64,000 bases of DNA from DASSUC01 sp035650075 (GTDB lineage: Bacteria > Actinomycetota > Actinomycetes > Mycobacteriales > Micromonosporaceae): the NCBI GenBank assembly GCA_035650075.1, contig DASRII010000216.1, positions 1-64,000 on the forward strand. The letters are read 5' to 3'. Positions 34,831-42,742 of this stretch are shown in pieces. The position numbers and the translations under genes are program-made. The stretch's first letter is position 1. Each line of letters begins with the position of its first letter. Below the pieces are notes generated by a model. It saw only the letters and a program-made list of their open reading frames with translations. It was not told the DNA's origin and made no database searches.

Positions 34831-35700
34831 GAGCGCTGCGTGGCGCAGAGCGTCCCAGGTGAAGATGGCCAGGGCGAGCCAGACGAGCGCGAAGCCGGCG
34901 AGCCGGGCCGGCGGCATCGGTTCGTGGTAGAGGAAGACGCCGACGGCCAGTTGCAGGATCGGTGCGACGTACTGCAGGATGCCCAGGCCCGTCATCGGGA
35001 TGCGGTTGGCCGCGCCGGCGAAGAACAGCAACGGGATCGCGGTAAGGACACCGCCGATCAGGACGAGCGTGGTGTGGCCGGGGCTGACGTCGCCGACCGT
35101 ACCGCCGCCGTGCGCCTGCAACACCGCCAGATAGGCGAGCGCGGGCACGGCCAGCGCCGCCGACTCGACGAACAGGCCGTCGGTGGGCGGCAGCCCGAGG
35201 CGTTTCTTGATGAGGCTGTACGTCGCGAACGTCACGGCCAGAATCAGCGCGATGTACGGCAACCGTCCATAGTCGACAGTCAGCACGCCGACGGCCACCG
35301 CACCGACGCCGAGCGCTACCCATTGGGCGCGGCGCAGCCGCTCGCCGAACAGGACGACGCCGAACAGTACGGAGATCAGCGGGTTGATGAAGTACCCGAG
35401 CGACGTCTCCACTACCCGGTCGGTGTTGACGCCGTAGATGTACGTGCCCCAGTTGACCGCGATCAATACCGCCGCGAGCAGGACGCCGCCGAGCCGGCGC
35501 GGTTCCCGGATCAGTGCGCCTATCGAGCGCCAGCGCCGCATCGCGAACAGCAGCACGGCCACGAACACTGCGGACCAGACGACCCGGTGCGCCAGGATCT
35601 CCACCGCGCCAGAGGGCTGCAGGTGCTTGAAGTAGATGGGAAAGAACCCCCACGACACGTACGCGGCGAGGCCGTACAGGTATCCGCGACGGTCATCCAT
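34783..35700 (-). CDS. rarD: RarD-type EamA family permease
   Basis: A 305-residue membrane protein with ten hydrophobic segments in two EamA repeats. The opening YLYGLAAYVSWGFFPIYFKHL and the following ILAHRVVWSAVF are typical of RarD (named for a chloramphenicol-sensitive phenotype; the substrate is unknown). The C-terminus has VAPILQLAVGVFLYHEPMPP. The ATG at 35700 fits the family start; a GTG at 35709 adds three residues and neither has a clear ribosome site. Its end overlaps the anti-sigma coding region on the other strand by 48 bp. Confidence 0.88.
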   Translation of the reverse strand: MDDRRGYLYGLAAYVSWGFFPIYFKHLQPSGAVEILAHRVVWSAVFVAVLLFAMRRWRSIGALIREPRRLGGVLLAAVLIAVNWGTYIYGVNTDRVVETSLGYFINPLISVLFGVVLFGERLRRAQWVALGVGAVAVGVLTVDYGRLPYIALILAVTFATYSLIKKRLGLPPTDGLFVESAALAVPALAYLAVLQAHGGGTVGDVSPGHTTLVLIGGVLTAIPLLFFAGAANRIPMTGLGILQYVAPILQLAVGVFLYHEPMPPARLAGFALVWLALAIFTWDALRHAALLRHAVFQQQGAVAEA

Positions 35701-35752
35701 GTCGACCACGGTAAGGGGTTGTTACTCCGGCGAGTCCTTGCCGTGAGCGAGG

Positions 35753-36184
35753 TCACGGGGTCAGGCGCAGCTCCATCCATTTCTCCGGCTCCACGAGTGG
35801 CGTGAAGCCGAGCTTGGCGTACATCCCGTGGGCGTCGGTGGTCGCCAGGACGATCCGGCGCGGTCCCCAGGACCGGGCCAGCGCGCACGCCGTACCGACC
35901 AGCCAGGTGCCGAGCCCGCTGCCGCGCTCCTTCGGGTCGAGGTAGACGTCGCACAGCCAGACGAAGGTCGCCCGGTCGGTCACCAGCCGGGCGAAGCCCA
36001 CCTGGGCGCCACGCGGCGCGTACAGGCCCAGGTTGACCGAGCCGGCCAGCGACCGCTCGACGACCTCGCGCGGGCGGCCGAGCGCCCAGTACGCATCCTC
36101 GGACAGCCAACCGTGGACGAGGTCCACGTCGAGCCGCTCCGGATCGTCGTCTATCTCGTACCCGTCGTCCCGCCTCTCGCGCAT
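35753..36184 (-). CDS. GNAT family N-acetyltransferase
   Basis: A 143-residue protein with the GNAT core. The acetyl-CoA loop is DPKERGSGLGTWLVGTACALA (motif A, R/QxxGxG/A type), preceded by the VWLCDVYLD strand, and YAKLGFTPLVEPEKWMEL closes the fold. This single-domain form is common and its substrate is not predictable. It lies upstream of rarD on the same strand with a 52-bp gap, so the two could be cotranscribed. Confidence 0.85.
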   Translation of the reverse strand: MRERRDDGYEIDDDPERLDVDLVHGWLSEDAYWALGRPREVVERSLAGSVNLGLYAPRGAQVGFARLVTDRATFVWLCDVYLDPKERGSGLGTWLVGTACALARSWGPRRIVLATTDAHGMYAKLGFTPLVEPEKWMELRLTP

Positions 36185-36209
36185 GCTTTCCTTCCGTCGA
36201 GGAGGACGG

Positions 36210-36590
36210 TCAGTCCTTGCCGTCCGGGACCACCAGGTTGAGCACGAAGCTGATGACGCCGACGAGCAGCGCGCCGAGTATGGCGGACGGCCAGAAGTTC
36301 GCCACGTGGAACGGCAGGTCGAACTGGCCGGCGATCCAGCTGGTGAGCAGGAAGAGCAGGGCGTTCACCACGATCGCCACGAGCCCGAGGGTCAACACGT
36401 AGAACATGCAGCCGATCGTCTTGATGATCGGCCGGAGGATGGCGTTGACCAGCCCGAAGATGATCGCGACGGCGAAGACCGTCCCCACCTTCGCGGGAAC
36501 CGAGTCGCCGCCGAGCGTGATGCCGCTGATGATGAGAGTAGATATCCAGAGCGCCAAGGCGCTGATGCACAGCCGGATGACAATGCCCAT
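36210..36590 (-). CDS. Phage-holin-family (PF04020-type) membrane protein
   Basis: A 126-residue protein with four hydrophobic helices and the motif FGLVNAILRPIIKTIGCMFYVLTLGL, characteristic of the small Phage_holin_4_2 (YvlD-like) membrane family. Despite the name, these proteins are mostly chromosomal and of unknown function, and there is no phage context here. The ATG at 36590 is preferred over an upstream TTG at 36617. It ends 25 bp before the GNAT start on the same strand. Confidence 0.82.
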   Translation of the reverse strand: MGIVIRLCISALALWISTLIISGITLGGDSVPAKVGTVFAVAIIFGLVNAILRPIIKTIGCMFYVLTLGLVAIVVNALLFLLTSWIAGQFDLPFHVANFWPSAILGALLVGVISFVLNLVVPDGKD

Positions 36591-36623
36591 GCGCGCGATC
36601 GTGCCACCCGCCGACAACGGCGA

Positions 36624-38471
36624 TCAAGAGCGAGTCGGAGCCTGGACAAATCGTGGATCGGCCGGTTGCTGCTGGATGAGCTGCCGCTCGAGCGCGGTGG
36701 GGGACAGCAGCGCCCAGCGGACGGTCCGCCGGCTGACCACGCCGACCATCTCGCCGGCGATCCGGGTGAGCCATTCGCCCGCGGTACCGAGGCCCAGCGC
36801 CGCGGACGCGATCGCGGCCGGTTCGGGAGGCATCGGGGCGAGGATCGCGAGATCCGCGCGGCTGAGCAACTCCTGGTCCGGTGGGATCAGCTCTTCGCGG
36901 ACCACCAGTACGGTCCGCCAGGCGGCCACCGGAATCGGTACCTCGCCCGCGACCGGGCCGACGTCCACCACGACGAGCTGCGGCCGCAGCGGGGCGCCGG
37001 GCATGGCGAGCGTGGATGACGGGCGGCCCGGCGGGCCGAGGTCGACCACGGCGCCCGGCGCGCTGACCCCGCGGACGAACGGCTCCCACGCGTACGGCCG
37101 GGCGCTCTGCACGACGACCTGCGCGCCCAGCGCGAGCGCCCGCATGGCGACCAGTTGGGCCGAGGCCAGGCTGCCCGCGAGCATCGCCCTGGTCGGCTCG
37201 TACCGGAACAGCCGCGCCGACACCGGTTCCCCGTGCCGGTTGACGCCGAGCACCAGGCCGGAGCCGGAGACCGGCAGCGCCATCGTGTCGAGCCCGCTCG
37301 CGGTCACCGAGTGTCCACTGTAGACGAGACCGGTGGCCGCCGAGTGCCCGCCCACCGGCATGGTCGCGGCCAGCCCGGCCATGTGCTCGCCGTCGAGCCG
37401 TTGCGCGCCGGCACCGTGCGCCGACAGCAGCCGCCGCAGGGCCTGCGCCGCGAACGTCAGCGACGCCGGACTCGGGGCCGCCATGCGTACCGCCAGGTCC
37501 ACCGCCACCTCGTCGTGGCCGGGTACGCGCGGCCCGATGGTCACCGCGACCGTGGTCGCGGACGCCGGCAGCGCCAGCAGCCTCGGTACCAGCTGCGCGC
37601 CGGTCGCTTCGTCGAGCTGCGGCCAGCGGCGCAGGCGGAACGTCGCCTGCAGCAGACCACCCAGGTGCACGCCGTGCCAGGCTTCGTGGACCGGTTGCGC
37701 GCCGTCGTAATGAGCAAGATCCGCGAGTACCGCGAGAGCCGGGCCATCGGCCAGCAGCCGTACACCCACCGTCTTCAACCGGCGGCGGGCGCGCCTGACC
37801 GCGCTGTCGAGCGTCTTGCGCAGGTCGGCCTCGGTCCAGCCCTCGCTACGCAACACCTGGATCGCCAGCACGGTCCGTTGCTGCCCGAGCATGCGGCCCT
37901 CGGTGAGCTGCCGGTACGACGTCGCCGCGCTGCTCCCACCCGCCGCCAGTGCGGGCGCCGGTACGCCGGAGACCAGCAGCCGGACCCGGAGCGCCGGCCC
38001 TTCCGCCTCGGCAGCGGGCAGCAGGCCGGCCGGAGCCGACAGGACGGTGGCCGTCTCGGCGACCATGGCCGCCGGGTCACCGAGCTCGAGCAGGGCGGTC
38101 AGCCCGTAACCGTCCTCGATGACGGCCGCGGCCTCGCCCGCCACCTGTGCCGGTACCACCTTCGCACCGGGCACGACCGTGTCGAGCAGGGCGGCCGGGC
38201 CGGCGCCGGGCGGCAGTGTGTGCCGGCGGCCGGCGTACCGGCTCACGAGGCCCAACCACTGGTAGAGCCAGCGCCGGCGCAACCGGAGCCAGGACGCGCC
38301 GAGCAGCACCACAGCCCCGAGGACGGCGCCACCGATCGCGAGTGCGCCGTTTCCGGCGGCGGCCAGCAGCCCGGCCACGGCGATCTGGGTGGCGACGATC
38401 TGACCACTGTGGACACCGGCGAAGGCGCCAGGACGCCGTCGAGCCCGAGGAGTCACCGCGACAGCTGTCAC
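36624..38471 (-). CDS. eccE: Type VII secretion protein EccE
   Basis: A 615-residue protein with two N-terminal transmembrane helices (about residues 22-58) followed by a WLYQWLGLVSRY segment and a large soluble domain, the layout of EccE. EccE is a peripheral part of the ESX membrane complex. The assignment rests on this topology, on the SGVPAPALAAGGSSAATSYR region seen in actinomycete EccE, and on the divergent eccB 44 bp away. Sequence conservation in EccE is weak. Start is the GTG at 38471. Confidence 0.8.
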   Translation of the reverse strand: MTAVAVTPRARRRPGAFAGVHSGQIVATQIAVAGLLAAAGNGALAIGGAVLGAVVLLGASWLRLRRRWLYQWLGLVSRYAGRRHTLPPGAGPAALLDTVVPGAKVVPAQVAGEAAAVIEDGYGLTALLELGDPAAMVAETATVLSAPAGLLPAAEAEGPALRVRLLVSGVPAPALAAGGSSAATSYRQLTEGRMLGQQRTVLAIQVLRSEGWTEADLRKTLDSAVRRARRRLKTVGVRLLADGPALAVLADLAHYDGAQPVHEAWHGVHLGGLLQATFRLRRWPQLDEATGAQLVPRLLALPASATTVAVTIGPRVPGHDEVAVDLAVRMAAPSPASLTFAAQALRRLLSAHGAGAQRLDGEHMAGLAATMPVGGHSAATGLVYSGHSVTASGLDTMALPVSGSGLVLGVNRHGEPVSARLFRYEPTRAMLAGSLASAQLVAMRALALGAQVVVQSARPYAWEPFVRGVSAPGAVVDLGPPGRPSSTLAMPGAPLRPQLVVVDVGPVAGEVPIPVAAWRTVLVVREELIPPDQELLSRADLAILAPMPPEPAAIASAALGLGTAGEWLTRIAGEMVGVVSRRTVRWALLSPTALERQLIQQQPADPRFVQAPTRS

Positions 38472-38515
38472 GTCGGCCTATGGTAGGCGCCGGACGTGTC
38501 CATCGGGGAGGACGT

Positions 38516-39790
38516 ATGCCGTCACGCCAGGATCACATGCATTCGTACCAATTCATGGTCCAGCGGCTCGTAGCGGCGATCGTCTTGCGTGACACCGATC
38601 CGGTCCACCCGCCGTTCCGCCGGCTCGTGGCCGCGGCGTCGGCCGGTGTGCTGCTCGCGACGCTGGCGCTCGCCGCGACGGCCGGCTACGGACTGCTCGT
38701 CCGCGACGACGACAGCTGGCGGGCCGGTGACGCGCTGATCGTCGCGAAGGAGTCCAGCGCCCGGTACGTGTACCGGGACGGCCTGCTGCACCCCGTGCTC
38801 AACTACACGTCCGCGCTGCTGATCCTCGGCATCGGCCGGCCTCGGACGGTGTACGTGCCGGCGCGTTCGCTCGCGGCGGTACCGCGCGGGACTCCGTTGG
38901 GCATCCCGGGCGCACCCGACGCGCTCGCCGAGCCCGAACGGCTGGTCGGCCTGCCGTGGACCCTGTGCGGGTCGGCGCTTCATCTCGGTGGAGGGGGCGC
39001 CGGCGGGCGGGCGTTGGGAGACTTGGGCCTGCTCGTCCGCGATCCGGCCGGGACCAGCTACCTGATCTGGCGCAACCGCAGGCATCCGATCCGGGAGCCG
39101 GCAGTCGTACTCGCCGCGCTGGGCTGGGGCAGAGCGCCACACGTGCGGGTCCCGACGCCGGTGCTCGACGCGTTGCCGGCCGGCGACGACCTGGCCCGGA
39201 TCCCGATCGGGGGGCGGGGTCGGCCGTCGGGGCTGGCCGGGCTGCGGGTTGGCGATGTGGTTGTCGTGGAGAGCCAGGGCGGGGCGCGGCAATACGCGGT
39301 CGCCCTCGCCGGTGGCCTCGCTCCGGTCACCCAGATGCAGGCCGACCTCCTGCTGGCCGAGCGCGGTACCCGGCTGCGCCGGCTGGATCCGGGCTCCTAC
39401 ACGACCGCGCCGAAGCTGGACGACCTCGTCCCCGGCGGACCGGTACCGCCGCCGGAGGAGACGCCCGAGCTGGTACGGCCGGCCGGCGAGCTGTGCGTCG
39501 ACGTGGCGGACGACACGGTTGGGGTACGCGTCGATGTCCCGGTCGACGGTGTCGACGGCGTTGTCGTGCCGCCCGGCCGTGGTGCCGTCGTCGACGCGGG
39601 CGGCACGCTCAGCGTCGTCACGGATCTCGGGATGCGGTACGCGGTACCGAGCCGCGAGGTCCTCGCGATGCTCGGCTACGGCGACGTGACCCCGCTGCGG
39701 TTGCCCGCGGGCGTCGTGGCGCTGTTGCCCGCCGGCCCGGCTCTCGATCCCGGCGTTATCCACAGGTTTGCCAACAGGGCTACCGGCTAG
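38516..39790 (+). CDS. eccB: Type VII secretion protein EccB
   Basis: A 424-residue protein beginning MPSRQDHMHSYQFMVQRLVA, the very conserved start of EccB. One transmembrane helix follows at about residues 38-60, then a periplasmic domain of four short repeats, with LIVAKESSARYVYRDG and the conserved Cys pair (one in WTLCGSAL, one in GELCVDV). EccB is part of the ESX core complex. GGGGAGG lies 5 bp before the ATG. Two WXG100 genes follow; the ATPase EccC, the channel EccD and the protease MycP are not in this window. Confidence 0.92.
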   Translation: MPSRQDHMHSYQFMVQRLVAAIVLRDTDPVHPPFRRLVAAASAGVLLATLALAATAGYGLLVRDDDSWRAGDALIVAKESSARYVYRDGLLHPVLNYTSALLILGIGRPRTVYVPARSLAAVPRGTPLGIPGAPDALAEPERLVGLPWTLCGSALHLGGGGAGGRALGDLGLLVRDPAGTSYLIWRNRRHPIREPAVVLAALGWGRAPHVRVPTPVLDALPAGDDLARIPIGGRGRPSGLAGLRVGDVVVVESQGGARQYAVALAGGLAPVTQMQADLLLAERGTRLRRLDPGSYTTAPKLDDLVPGGPVPPPEETPELVRPAGELCVDVADDTVGVRVDVPVDGVDGVVVPPGRGAVVDAGGTLSVVTDLGMRYAVPSREVLAMLGYGDVTPLRLPAGVVALLPAGPALDPGVIHRFANRATG

Positions 39791-39846
39791 CCGCCGCGAT
39801 CGATAGCGTCGGCGGACGTCAGGTCATTGAAGAAACGGGGGTTTCG

Positions 39847-40164
39847 ATGGACCACGCGCAGGCACACGTCGCCGTGCTGGAACGCACGGCCGGCAGGTTC
39901 GACGGGGTCAACCGGTCGCTGGAGGCGATGCTGCGGCGGCTGATGGCCGAGCTGGACGCGCTCGAGCAGCAGTGGCGCGGCGCGGGCGGGCGGACGTTCG
40001 ACCAGGTACGCCGCGACTGGGCCGCGGACCAGGCCCGGCTGCACCGCGCGCTGGACGAGACGGCGACCGCCATCCGCTCCTCGGGCCGCGGCTACGCCTC
40101 GTCGGACGCCGACGCGGCCAGCCGGGCGAGGTCGGTCCGGCGCGGCCTGACGCTGCCGTTGTAG
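39847..40164 (+). CDS. WXG100 family protein (ESX substrate)
   Basis: A 105-residue helical-hairpin protein. The turn carries the W-x-G signature as QQWRGAGGRTF around residue 43, flanked by two amphipathic helices. WXG100 proteins are secreted by type VII systems as dimers. The tail ends in SRARSVRRGLTLPL and has no clear YxxxD/E export motif, so its partner may supply it. It lies between eccB and a second WXG100 gene, with which it could form a heterodimer. Confidence 0.85.
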   Translation: MDHAQAHVAVLERTAGRFDGVNRSLEAMLRRLMAELDALEQQWRGAGGRTFDQVRRDWAADQARLHRALDETATAIRSSGRGYASSDADAASRARSVRRGLTLPL

Positions 40165-40231
40165 AGCCGGCCGTGAGCTTCGGGCGCCTGGACCTTCGGT
40201 CGGCGCAGGTCAAGACCAACGGAGTCAACCA

Positions 40232-40525
40232 ATGAGAGACGAACCCCTCCTGGTCAACTTCACCGCGATGTCGACGGCCAGCGCGAACATCGCCGCCGCG
40301 ATCAGGACGCTGCACGACCAGCTCGCCGAGCTGGAACAGAGCGCCGCCCCGCTCGTGTCGACGTGGGAGGGCTCGGCGCGATCGGCGTACGACCAGCGTC
40401 AGGCGCAATGGCGCGCCGCGGCGGCGGAGCTGACTGCCACGCTGACCGACATCAAGCAGGCGCTCGATGACTCCGCGGCCGACTACGCGTACACCGAGAG
40501 ACGCAACAGCCACCTGTTCGAATGA
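40232..40525 (+). CDS. WXG100 family protein (ESAT-6-like)
   Basis: A 97-residue protein, the classic WXG100 length. The turn is STWEGSARSAYDQRQ (W-x-G at about residues 45-47) between two helices. The C-terminus has YAYTERRNSHLFE, which contains a Y-x3-R rather than the canonical Y-x3-D/E. It pairs by position with the preceding WXG100 gene. A GC-rich hairpin 10 bp after the stop may end the unit. Confidence 0.88.
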   Translation: MRDEPLLVNFTAMSTASANIAAAIRTLHDQLAELEQSAAPLVSTWEGSARSAYDQRQAQWRAAAAELTATLTDIKQALDDSAADYAYTERRNSHLFE

Positions 40526-40534
40526 GTCCGAATA

Positions 40535-40559
40535 GCCCCCTCGGTCAGCGTTCGGGGGC
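40535..40559 (+). terminator. Hairpin after the WXG100 pair
   Basis: GCCCCC (40535-40540) pairs with GGGGGC (40554-40559) across a 13-base loop, 10 bp after the second WXG100 stop. The stem is short and no T-run follows, so termination is only plausible. Confidence 0.4.
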
Positions 40560-40634
40560 GAGCCGATGCCTTGGCTGGACCGTTGTAGGTTGTACGCGAT
40601 GCGTGCATCGGTTGCTCACGGTAAGGAGGTGGCC

Positions 40635-42380
40635 GTGAACGAGTGGGAGCCGGCCACCGAGGCAGAAGTCGCGATGCGGGACGCCCTGCGGGCGGGCGAC
40701 CAGGAGCTCTATTTCCGCATTCTCGCCCGCAGCGAGCTGCTGTTGCCGGTGTCCACCGACGCGCTGGCCGGCCGCTCGCCGGTGGGCTGGGGCACCTGGA
40801 CGACCGGTTCCCGTACGCACGTGCTGGCGTTCACATCGACCGAGGCGATGCAGGTCTGCCTGTCCGAGCACGCTGGCTCGGCCCGCCGTGTGGCGTACCA
40901 CGAGCTGGCCGCGCACTGGCCGAACCTGGAGTGGTGGCTGGCCGTCGATCCGGGGCTGCCGATCGAGGGGTACCTGCCCGCGTGGTTCGTGTCCCAGCTG
41001 GCCCGTGGCGACATCCGGCTGCCCGGCCGCACGCTCGGTGCCCGGGCCCGCGTCGAGCGGGTGGAGAGCTTCCAGCGTGCGCGAGCGGTGGCCTCGGTAC
41101 CCGGCCGGACGCCGGCCCAGACCATCCGCGCGACCGCCCCCGTCTCGCCGGCCAAGGCTCCGGCGGCCCCGGAGCCGGCTCCCGAGCCCGTGGTGATCGA
41201 ACCCGAGCCGGTGGTGGTAGAGCCCGCGCCGGCGGAGGCCGGCGCCAGCGTCACAGCCGGCAGCGTCACAGCCGGCAGCGGTCTGGCGGCGGCGTTGGCG
41301 GGGCGGAGTGCGGCGGCGGCGGCCCGGGCGACGTTGCGCGAGACACCCGCGGTCGCCGAGGAGCAGCCCGCGGCGCCGGAGGAGCCGGTCTTCGTACCGG
41401 CCAACGAGACCGAGGCGAGCCTGCTGGCCGCGGCGGACGAGGGGAACACCGACAGCTTCCTGTCCACGCTGTTGCTGGCCAAGGTGCTACTGCCGCTGCC
41501 GTCGAGCGGGCACGTGGACGGCCGGCCGGGCGATTCGAGCTTCGTGTGGCGTACCGAGACGATCGAGGACCACCCGTACGTGGTGGTGTTCACGTCCGAG
41601 GAGCGCCTCGTGGAGCACCTCGGTGAGGCCCGCCAGACCGTGGGCGTCAGGTTCGCTCAGTTGATCCGGCACTGGCCGGACGAGCACTGGTCGTTCGCGG
41701 TCAACCCCGGTACGCCGGTCGGGGCCAAGCTGCCCGGTAACCAGATCGTGGCGCTGGCCAACTGGGCGGCCGAGGTCGGGCTGGGAGAGGAACCGGCCGA
41801 GGAGGCGCCTGGTCCCTCGATCGGCGAGCCCGTCGAGGAAACCGAACCGCCGCCGTCGCCGGTGGCCGGATCGGCTACCGCCTCGTCGAGCGCGGGCCTG
41901 ACGATGATGCAGAAGCCGCTCCCGCCCGGCCAGGTGAGCTACTACCTGGAACGCGGGTACGACCGGGTGTCGGGTTTCGTGCAACGGGCGAACGAGCTGG
42001 CGCACCTGCGCACTCCGGCCGAGCTGCACGCCGCAGTGGGCCTGGACTACGCCGGATCGCCGTTCGACCGCAACGCCGACGAGCTGTACGTCCTGCGGTG
42101 GGCGGCGCACCGACCGAGCCTGTACCGGATCCCGTACGGCGGCCCGCACGAAGCCGCAATGCAGGCCATGCAGGGCTGGGTCATCGAACGGGCGCCGTTC
42201 CGGGGCAACGGGTTCGCGCCCAGCGAGACCGGTGACGTCATCGCGGAGTTCAAAGTGGACAGTGCACGGCTGCCGCACGGCGCGCAGCTGTGGCGGGTCC
42301 GCGCGGACGGTACCGAGACCCTGATCGCGTTGCTCGACGCCGACGGACCGACGTGGCGGCGCGTGGACGGCACGCAGTGA
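40635..42380 (+). CDS. Double SseB-domain protein with unassigned C-terminal module
   Basis: A 581-residue protein without a signal peptide. Two SseB-like domains are visible: residues 10-145 (motifs LYFRILARSELLLPVS, HVLAFTSTEAMQVCL, WLAVDPGLPIEGYLPAW) and about 255-385 (FLSTLLLAKVLLPLP, VVFTSEERLVEHL, FAVNPGTPVGAKLP). A Pro/Glu/Val/Ala-rich linker lies between them, and a second Pro-rich linker leads to a 150-residue C-terminal module starting PLPPGQVSYYLERGYDRV, which I do not recognise. SseB-type domains are often found near ESX genes in actinomycetes. The GTG at 40635 follows AAGGAGG. The next gene overlaps by 4 bp. Confidence 0.75.
   Translation: MNEWEPATEAEVAMRDALRAGDQELYFRILARSELLLPVSTDALAGRSPVGWGTWTTGSRTHVLAFTSTEAMQVCLSEHAGSARRVAYHELAAHWPNLEWWLAVDPGLPIEGYLPAWFVSQLARGDIRLPGRTLGARARVERVESFQRARAVASVPGRTPAQTIRATAPVSPAKAPAAPEPAPEPVVIEPEPVVVEPAPAEAGASVTAGSVTAGSGLAAALAGRSAAAAARATLRETPAVAEEQPAAPEEPVFVPANETEASLLAAADEGNTDSFLSTLLLAKVLLPLPSSGHVDGRPGDSSFVWRTETIEDHPYVVVFTSEERLVEHLGEARQTVGVRFAQLIRHWPDEHWSFAVNPGTPVGAKLPGNQIVALANWAAEVGLGEEPAEEAPGPSIGEPVEETEPPPSPVAGSATASSSAGLTMMQKPLPPGQVSYYLERGYDRVSGFVQRANELAHLRTPAELHAAVGLDYAGSPFDRNADELYVLRWAAHRPSLYRIPYGGPHEAAMQAMQGWVIERAPFRGNGFAPSETGDVIAEFKVDSARLPHGAQLWRVRADGTETLIALLDADGPTWRRVDGTQ
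41246..41275 (+). repeat. 15-bp tandem repeat in the SseB linker
   Basis: CAGCGTCACAGCCGG occurs twice in a row and encodes a repeated Ser-Val-Thr-Ala-Gly in the linker between the two SseB domains. The identical copies suggest recent slippage. Confidence 0.85.
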
Positions 42381-42742
42381 TCCGCGACGGGTTCATCGCG
42401 CGCTGGACCGGGCAGGAGTACGAGGCCAGCCCGGACGGTGACGATGTGCGCCTGTACCGGCCCGATCCCGCGGACGGCTTCGAGGAGATCCGCCCCGGGC
42501 GGTACCGGCGCATCGTCCCGGCGAGCGACGTCGAGGACCTGGTGTACGTGCGAACGACCTGCACCTGGCGGGGAGAGCCGTTCATCGTGCTCGGCGAGCA
42601 CGGGGATTGGCTGCGCGTGGAGTACGCCGGCGGCAAGGCCCCGGTGGCCGCGCTGCTGAACCTCGAGGAGTTCGACTTCGGCGTGTACCAGGGCTGGGCC
42701 CCCGCCAACGAGGTCATAGACCTACGGGAGCAACGGGTCTAG
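42377..42742 (+). CDS. Small hypothetical protein coupled to the SseB-domain gene
   Basis: A 121-residue acidic, beta-rich protein (FIARWTGQEYEASPDGD, VRLYRPDPADGFEEI, LGEHGDWLRVEYAGG). It has no signal or membrane helix and I do not recognise its family. The GTG start overlaps the preceding stop by 4 bp (GTGA), so it is translationally coupled to the SseB-domain protein, as expected for an immunity protein or chaperone. The stop codon overlaps that of the convergent sigma gene. Confidence 0.7.
   Translation: MIRDGFIARWTGQEYEASPDGDDVRLYRPDPADGFEEIRPGRYRRIVPASDVEDLVYVRTTCTWRGEPFIVLGEHGDWLRVEYAGGKAPVAALLNLEEFDFGVYQGWAPANEVIDLREQRV

Noticed and set aside
39756..39764. Perfect DnaA box TTATCCACA
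   Set aside because: Single copy inside the eccB coding sequence; a lone 9-mer is expected by chance and no cluster surrounds it.
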